A DNA stretch of 64,000 bases. Origin: Flagellimonas aequoris. Lineage in GTDB: Bacteria; Bacteroidota; Bacteroidia; Flavobacteriales; Flavobacteriaceae. Position numbers and translations under genes: made by a program. This document shows positions 61,018 to 64,000 of this stretch, piece by piece. Below the pieces are notes generated by a model. The model did not search any database and was not told where the DNA came from. It saw only the letters and a list, made by a program, of their open reading frames with translations. Position 1 is the first letter of the stretch; every line of letters begins with the position of its first letter. The DNA is taken from the NCBI RefSeq assembly GCF_003584165.1, contig NZ_QXFJ01000027.1, forward strand, positions 124,001-188,000, given 5' to 3'.

Positions 61018-61578
61018 ATGGCACGTACTCCCAGTAACATGCTACCTTTGGGAACAAAGGCACCTGAATTTGAACTATTGGACACGGTTTCCGATAAAAT
61101 CCTGTCCCTTCAACAGGTGAAGGGTGAAAAGGGCACTGTGGTCATGTTCATTTGTAACCATTGCCCCTTTGTGATCCATGTGAATCCAGAGATTTCAAAA
61201 CTTGCGAAGGAATATCAGGCTAAGGGGATCGGTTTTGCGGCGATTTCGAGCAACGATGTGGCCAATTATCCACAAGACGCCCCGCATCTCATGAAATTGA
61301 AGGCCGGCGAAGAGGATTACACTTTTCCTTACCTGTACGACGAAACCCAAAAAGTGGCCAAAGCCTATGATGCGGCCTGCACGCCCGATTTTTATCTTTT
61401 TGACGCGAACTTAAGGTTGGTCTATAGAGGACAATTGGACGATTCCAGACCCGGAAACGGCATCCCACTTACGGGTAAGGATCTAAAAAATGCCATGGAC
61501 GCCCTTTTGGACGATAAACCCATCAGCGTGGAACAAAAACCAAGTCTGGGTTGTAACATTAAATGGAAGGAAGCCTAA
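61018..61578 (+). CDS. Thioredoxin-fold peroxidase-like protein (AhpC/TSA-like)
   Basis: 186 residues, cytoplasmic. The redox site is MFICNHCPFVIHVNPEI with Cys46 and Cys49, seen in the thioredoxin/AhpC-TSA group; LPLGTKAPEFELLDTVSDKI is the typical opening and AISSNDVANYPQDAP and DFYLFDANLRLVYRGQLDDS follow. Third motif Cys in SLGCNIKW near the end. Likely reduces disulfides or peroxides. I start at ATG 61018; the longer frame from 60946 runs through the terminator hairpin. The next gene follows by one base. Confidence 0.9.
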   Translation: MARTPSNMLPLGTKAPEFELLDTVSDKILSLQQVKGEKGTVVMFICNHCPFVIHVNPEISKLAKEYQAKGIGFAAISSNDVANYPQDAPHLMKLKAGEEDYTFPYLYDETQKVAKAYDAACTPDFYLFDANLRLVYRGQLDDSRPGNGIPLTGKDLKNAMDALLDDKPISVEQKPSLGCNIKWKEA

Positions 61579-61579
61579 T

Positions 61580-62122
61580 ATGCAATCAACGATTCCCGTT
61601 CTCAAAATCCATTTGGTCCCAGTCGATAGCACCAATCTAGAAACTTATCTCTCTGTTGGAACCCGTTCCTACCGAGAACATTATCTCCACTTATGGGAAA
61701 ATGAGGACCCCACTCCTTACATTTCCCATGGATTGACCAAGGAAGTAGTTCAGCGTGAACTGGAAGACCCCAACAACCTGCATTTTTTGATCAACCACGA
61801 TACCGTTACGGTTGGCATCCTAAAACTGGTGAAGGATTGTGGCATAGATGAGATACCCAAAGAAGAAGCCTTGAAGGCCGAAAAAATATACTTTCTCCAA
61901 GAGCATTCGGGGAAAGGATTTGGCAAGCAGGTACTTCAATATATTGAAGACTTCGCCCGTTCCATCCACAAAAAAACAGTTTGGCTGGATACCATGCAAA
62001 AGGGCAATCCCATTCTATTCTATCAAAAAAATGGGTACGCGATCAAACGGGAAAGTGAAGTGGTCCTCCCCGGAGCCAAGCCCTCGGAAAAGGCCATGTG
62101 GATCTTGACCAAAAACCTGTAG
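61580..62122 (+). CDS. GNAT family N-acetyltransferase
   Basis: 180 residues: the GNAT core is visible as INHDTVTVGILKLVKDCGI, EEALKAEKIYFLQEHSGKGF and FGKQVLQYIEDFARSIHKKT, with the acetyl-CoA pyrophosphate loop QEHSGKGFGKQ (Q/RxxGxG/A pattern), then VWLDTMQKGNPILFYQKNGY. Acceptor substrate unknown. Starts at ATG 61580, one base after the thioredoxin-fold stop (TAATATG), so the two are cotranscribed. Convergent with the YfiT gene. Confidence 0.9.
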   Translation: MQSTIPVLKIHLVPVDSTNLETYLSVGTRSYREHYLHLWENEDPTPYISHGLTKEVVQRELEDPNNLHFLINHDTVTVGILKLVKDCGIDEIPKEEALKAEKIYFLQEHSGKGFGKQVLQYIEDFARSIHKKTVWLDTMQKGNPILFYQKNGYAIKRESEVVLPGAKPSEKAMWILTKNL

Positions 62123-62123
62123 G

Positions 62124-62666
62124 CTACCAGCCCTCCCGCTCTATCAGATTGGCAATATGCGCAAAATGATGGTTGCTGTGCCAAGCATACCGGCCCACAT
62201 TTTCTTCCAACGTTGTTGCTACATTTCCGTCAGGATGGATAAAGGAGCGTTTTAGGTCTTCTTTGGAAAGACCTTTCAACAAATAGACCAATTTGGCATG
62301 TATGGCCCTTAAATGATCCAGGGACATTTGAATGGGTGCTGTACGGGTGTCAAAGAGTTCGGCCCAAGCTTTTTCGTCATAGGCTTTGATCACAGGATTT
62401 TGCTCTGTCAATGCCCATTTAAAACGAATATAACTGTTGTGATGGCTATCGGAAATATGGTGCACCAATTGCCGTACCGTCCATCCTCCAGGTCGGTATG
62501 GGGTTTCCAACTGTTGCTGATTCAGCGGTTTTACCATTTCCTCCAACTTTTGGGGCAAATGTTCCAAAACAGAGATCCATTCCTTCAAAAGTTGTTCTGT
62601 GATGACCGACGGGGCCTCGAATTTCCCGATCGGATAGCGGAGTTGTTCCAATGTATCGTTTTCCAT
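62124..62666 (-). CDS. YfiT/DinB family metal-dependent protein
   Basis: 180 residues, four-helix DinB-like bundle of the YfiT type. Metal ligands appear as His in RQLVHHISDSHHNSYIRFKW and in the C-terminal WHSNHHFAHIANL, the three-His site of the superfamily. YfiT-type members act as putative metal-dependent hydrolases or thiol transferases (bacillithiol transferase in Firmicutes). Which thiol is used here is unknown. The GNAT gene ends 1 base before its stop; the two are convergent. Confidence 0.88.
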   Translation of the reverse strand: MENDTLEQLRYPIGKFEAPSVITEQLLKEWISVLEHLPQKLEEMVKPLNQQQLETPYRPGGWTVRQLVHHISDSHHNSYIRFKWALTEQNPVIKAYDEKAWAELFDTRTAPIQMSLDHLRAIHAKLVYLLKGLSKEDLKRSFIHPDGNVATTLEENVGRYAWHSNHHFAHIANLIEREGW

Positions 62667-62779
62667 AGTTTAAAAATAACAAACTAAAGGTTGTAACGGA
62701 TTACCTTTTCATTACAAGTTGAACAAAGTTTTTTAATACACTTTTAACCAAAATTCAGCACAAGTGACGATATATCTAC

Positions 62780-62787
62780 TAATTTTG
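62780..62787 (+). promoter_or_regulatory. -7 box before the peroxiredoxin gene
   Basis: TAATTTTG matches TAnnTTTG, 35 bases before the ATG at 62823. No clear -33. Confidence 0.4.
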
Positions 62788-62822
62788 TAGGGTAATGATG
62801 TATCAACTCTAAAACAACATAT

Positions 62823-63461
62823 ATGGCAACTCTTAGATTGGGCGATACCGCTCCCGATTTTACTGCGGTAACCTCAGAAGGAACCCTTAATTTTTATGAT
62901 TATTTGGGCGATGGTTGGGGAATCCTCTTCTCTCATCCCGCTGACTTTACCCCCGTTTGTACCACGGAATTGGGTACCGCGGCCAAGTTCAAAGGGGAGT
63001 TCGACAAAAGGAACGTGAAAATGATGGCTCTCAGCGTTGATGGGGCCGATTCGCACAAAGAATGGATCAAGGATATCAATGAGACCCAACATACCCAGGT
63101 TAACTTTCCGATCATTGCCGATGAGGACAGAAAGGTTTCTGATTTGTACGACATGATCCATCCAAATGCCAATGATACCCTTACCGTACGTTCGGTTTTC
63201 ATTATTGGTCCGGATAAGAAAGTAAAACTCATCTTGACCTATCCCGCCTCCACTGGCCGTAATTTTTATGAATTATTGCGTGTGGTGGATTCCCTGCAAT
63301 TGACCGCCAACCATAAGGTTGCGACTCCCGCTAACTGGGAACATGGTCAAAAAGTGGTGGTTAGCCCAGCAATACCTACCGAAGAGGCCAAGGGGATTTT
63401 CACCAAAGGTGTGGAGGAAATCAAACCCTATTTGCGTTTAACGCCGGACCCAACAGCATAA
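62823..63461 (+). CDS. 1-Cys peroxiredoxin (Prx6 group)
   Basis: 212 residues. Peroxidase with the peroxidatic Cys46 in HPADFTPVCTTELG; no resolving Cys near the C-terminus, and the extended C-terminal domain (VKLILTYPASTGRNFYELLR to TPANWEHGQKVVVSPAIP) is that of the Prx6 group. Reduces H2O2 and alkyl or phospholipid hydroperoxides with an external thiol. Single gene with a -7 box upstream. Confidence 0.95.
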   Translation: MATLRLGDTAPDFTAVTSEGTLNFYDYLGDGWGILFSHPADFTPVCTTELGTAAKFKGEFDKRNVKMMALSVDGADSHKEWIKDINETQHTQVNFPIIADEDRKVSDLYDMIHPNANDTLTVRSVFIIGPDKKVKLILTYPASTGRNFYELLRVVDSLQLTANHKVATPANWEHGQKVVVSPAIPTEEAKGIFTKGVEEIKPYLRLTPDPTA

Positions 63462-63546
63462 TTTTTTAAGAAATTATTTAAAAAACCCTAATTATCAATA
63501 AATTAAATGTACATTCGCGGTTCATTTAATTTTTTTAATTTTCATT

Positions 63547-63741
63547 ATGAGTAAAGGAACAGTAAAATTCTTCAATGATTCTAAAGGCTACGGCTTCATC
63601 ACTGAAGATGGTTCAAACAAAGATCACTTCGTACATGTCTCAGGTTTGGTAGACGAAATTAGAGAAGGTGATGTTGTAGAATTCGAACTACAACAAGGTA
63701 AAAAAGGAATGAACGCCGTTAATGTACAAGTTATAGATTAA
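63547..63741 (+). CDS. Cold-shock protein (CspA family)
   Basis: 64 residues of one cold-shock domain, with the RNP1 motif KGYGFITEDG and RNP2-like HFVHVSGL. Binds single-stranded RNA/DNA and melts mRNA structure. Leader of about 80 AT-rich bases; TACATTCG at 63510-63517 is one mismatch from the -7 box. A strong terminator follows at 63768. Confidence 0.95.
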   Translation: MSKGTVKFFNDSKGYGFITEDGSNKDHFVHVSGLVDEIREGDVVEFELQQGKKGMNAVNVQVID

Positions 63742-63767
63742 GGTAGCAACACACTTTTTTATATGTC

Positions 63768-63802
63768 AAGCCCGGGCAAAAGCCCGGGCTTTATTTTTTT
63801 TA
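63768..63802 (+). terminator. Terminator after the cold-shock gene
   Basis: AAGCCCGGGC (63768-63777) pairs with GCCCGGGCTT (63782-63791) around AAAA, followed by a T-rich run. Confidence 0.9.
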
Positions 63803-63888
63803 CATTTTTTACGCAACCAATTTGGCATTCCCAATCTATTAAGTGTAAACAGGCTTTGTTCCCCCATAACCATTAACCTTACATCCAC

Positions 63889-63975
63889 ATGAACACTTTT
63901 TTTGGAGTACTTTCATTTCTTTTGGTCGTTAATGTTCTCTTGCTCTTTTTGAGCGTGAATGGGTCCAAAAAATAA
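63889..63975 (+). CDS. Possible 28-residue membrane peptide
   Basis: ATG at 63889 to TAA at 63973-63975 gives a 28-residue chain consisting almost entirely of one transmembrane helix (TFFGVLSFLLVVNVLLLFLS) plus a short NGSKK tail. It resembles other small membrane peptides in the window (6173 and 50). No promoter or family evidence, so it may be chance. Confidence 0.3.
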   Translation: MNTFFGVLSFLLVVNVLLLFLSVNGSKK

Positions 63976-64000
63976 AGGAAAACGAGCAATCTATACATTT

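Noticed and set aside
1..64000. CRISPR arrays, tRNA and rRNA genes
   Set aside because: No regularly spaced identical repeats and no cloverleaf or ribosomal sequence was seen on either strand; a covariance-model scan would be the decisive check.

Overview
The window is a chromosomal stretch from a marine-type member of the Bacteroidetes, most likely Flavobacteriaceae; gene content, protein style and a GC content that looks like low-to-mid 40s are compatible with a Muricauda/Allomuricauda-like organism (inference, not tested). The signs are: a type IX secretion type-B C-terminal sorting domain, a PUR-type DUF3276 protein, DUF5606 and DUF2795 proteins, Bacteroidetes -7 boxes (TAnnTTTG) before many genes with hardly any Shine-Dalgarno sequences, a long SecA with the Bacteroidetes insertion, and the nusB-DUF1573-yajC cluster. 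I see no rRNA, tRNA, CRISPR array, insertion sequence or phage gene. It is mostly core genome with a few accessory islands.

Layout. 1-6.1 kb: small membrane protein, PduO-type cobalamin adenosyltransferase, DUF2795, secA, membrane histidine kinase. 6.1-10.9 kb: small exported/membrane proteins, lipoprotein MsrA, an ECF sigma / anti-sigma / DUF4097-like operon with its own ECF-type promoter, and Ohr. 11-18.7 kb: MeaB GTPase, then a cell-surface sugar-lipid module (GT2, flippase-like protein, GT39, PAP2 phosphatase), MATE exporter, MazG. 18.8-25.4 kb: SGNH hydrolase and GH20 hexosaminidase lipoprotein, DUF5606, peptide deformylase, RuvX, DapD, two GT2 glycosyltransferases. 25.4-31.2 kb: Sua5, CCA-adding enzyme, heme A synthase, a pRiA4b ORF-3-like acidic protein, nucleoid-associated protein, and an unannotated protein in which I see kinase-like motifs. 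31.2-38.3 kb: ABC exporter, T9SS type-B surface protein, UvrB, Hsp20, TerB-like protein, TonB-C-like periplasmic protein. 38.6-50.9 kb: SucC, Lon-substrate-binding-domain protein, LysA, DUF3995, thioredoxin, a large L-domain lipoprotein, GuaB, a small Cys/His protein behind a Fur/PerR-like box, HMG-CoA lyase, LysE exporter, PyrD. 51-64 kb: PepT, DUF1801 protein, an AT-rich orphan, a divergent ArsR / ACT-OsmC pair, Gfo/Idh/MocA oxidoreductase with Tat signal, yajC-DUF1573-nusB, ABC transporter, PUR protein, thioredoxin, GNAT, DinB/YfiT, 1-Cys peroxiredoxin, cold-shock protein.

How they work together. Repeated themes are thiol/peroxide defence (MsrA, Ohr, OsmC, 1-Cys peroxiredoxin, two thioredoxin-fold proteins), envelope construction (SecA, YajC, GTs, flippase, PAP2, ABC half-transporter), DAP/lysine synthesis (DapD, LysA) and B12-dependent metabolism (adenosyltransferase, MeaB). 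The most interesting signals are the kinase-like motifs in the protein at 30128-31204, the palindromic box before the small protein at 46882, the tandem palindromes before hsp20, the ArsR-ACT-OsmC module and the self-promoting ECF operon. I did not find a clear-cut new defence or mobile system.
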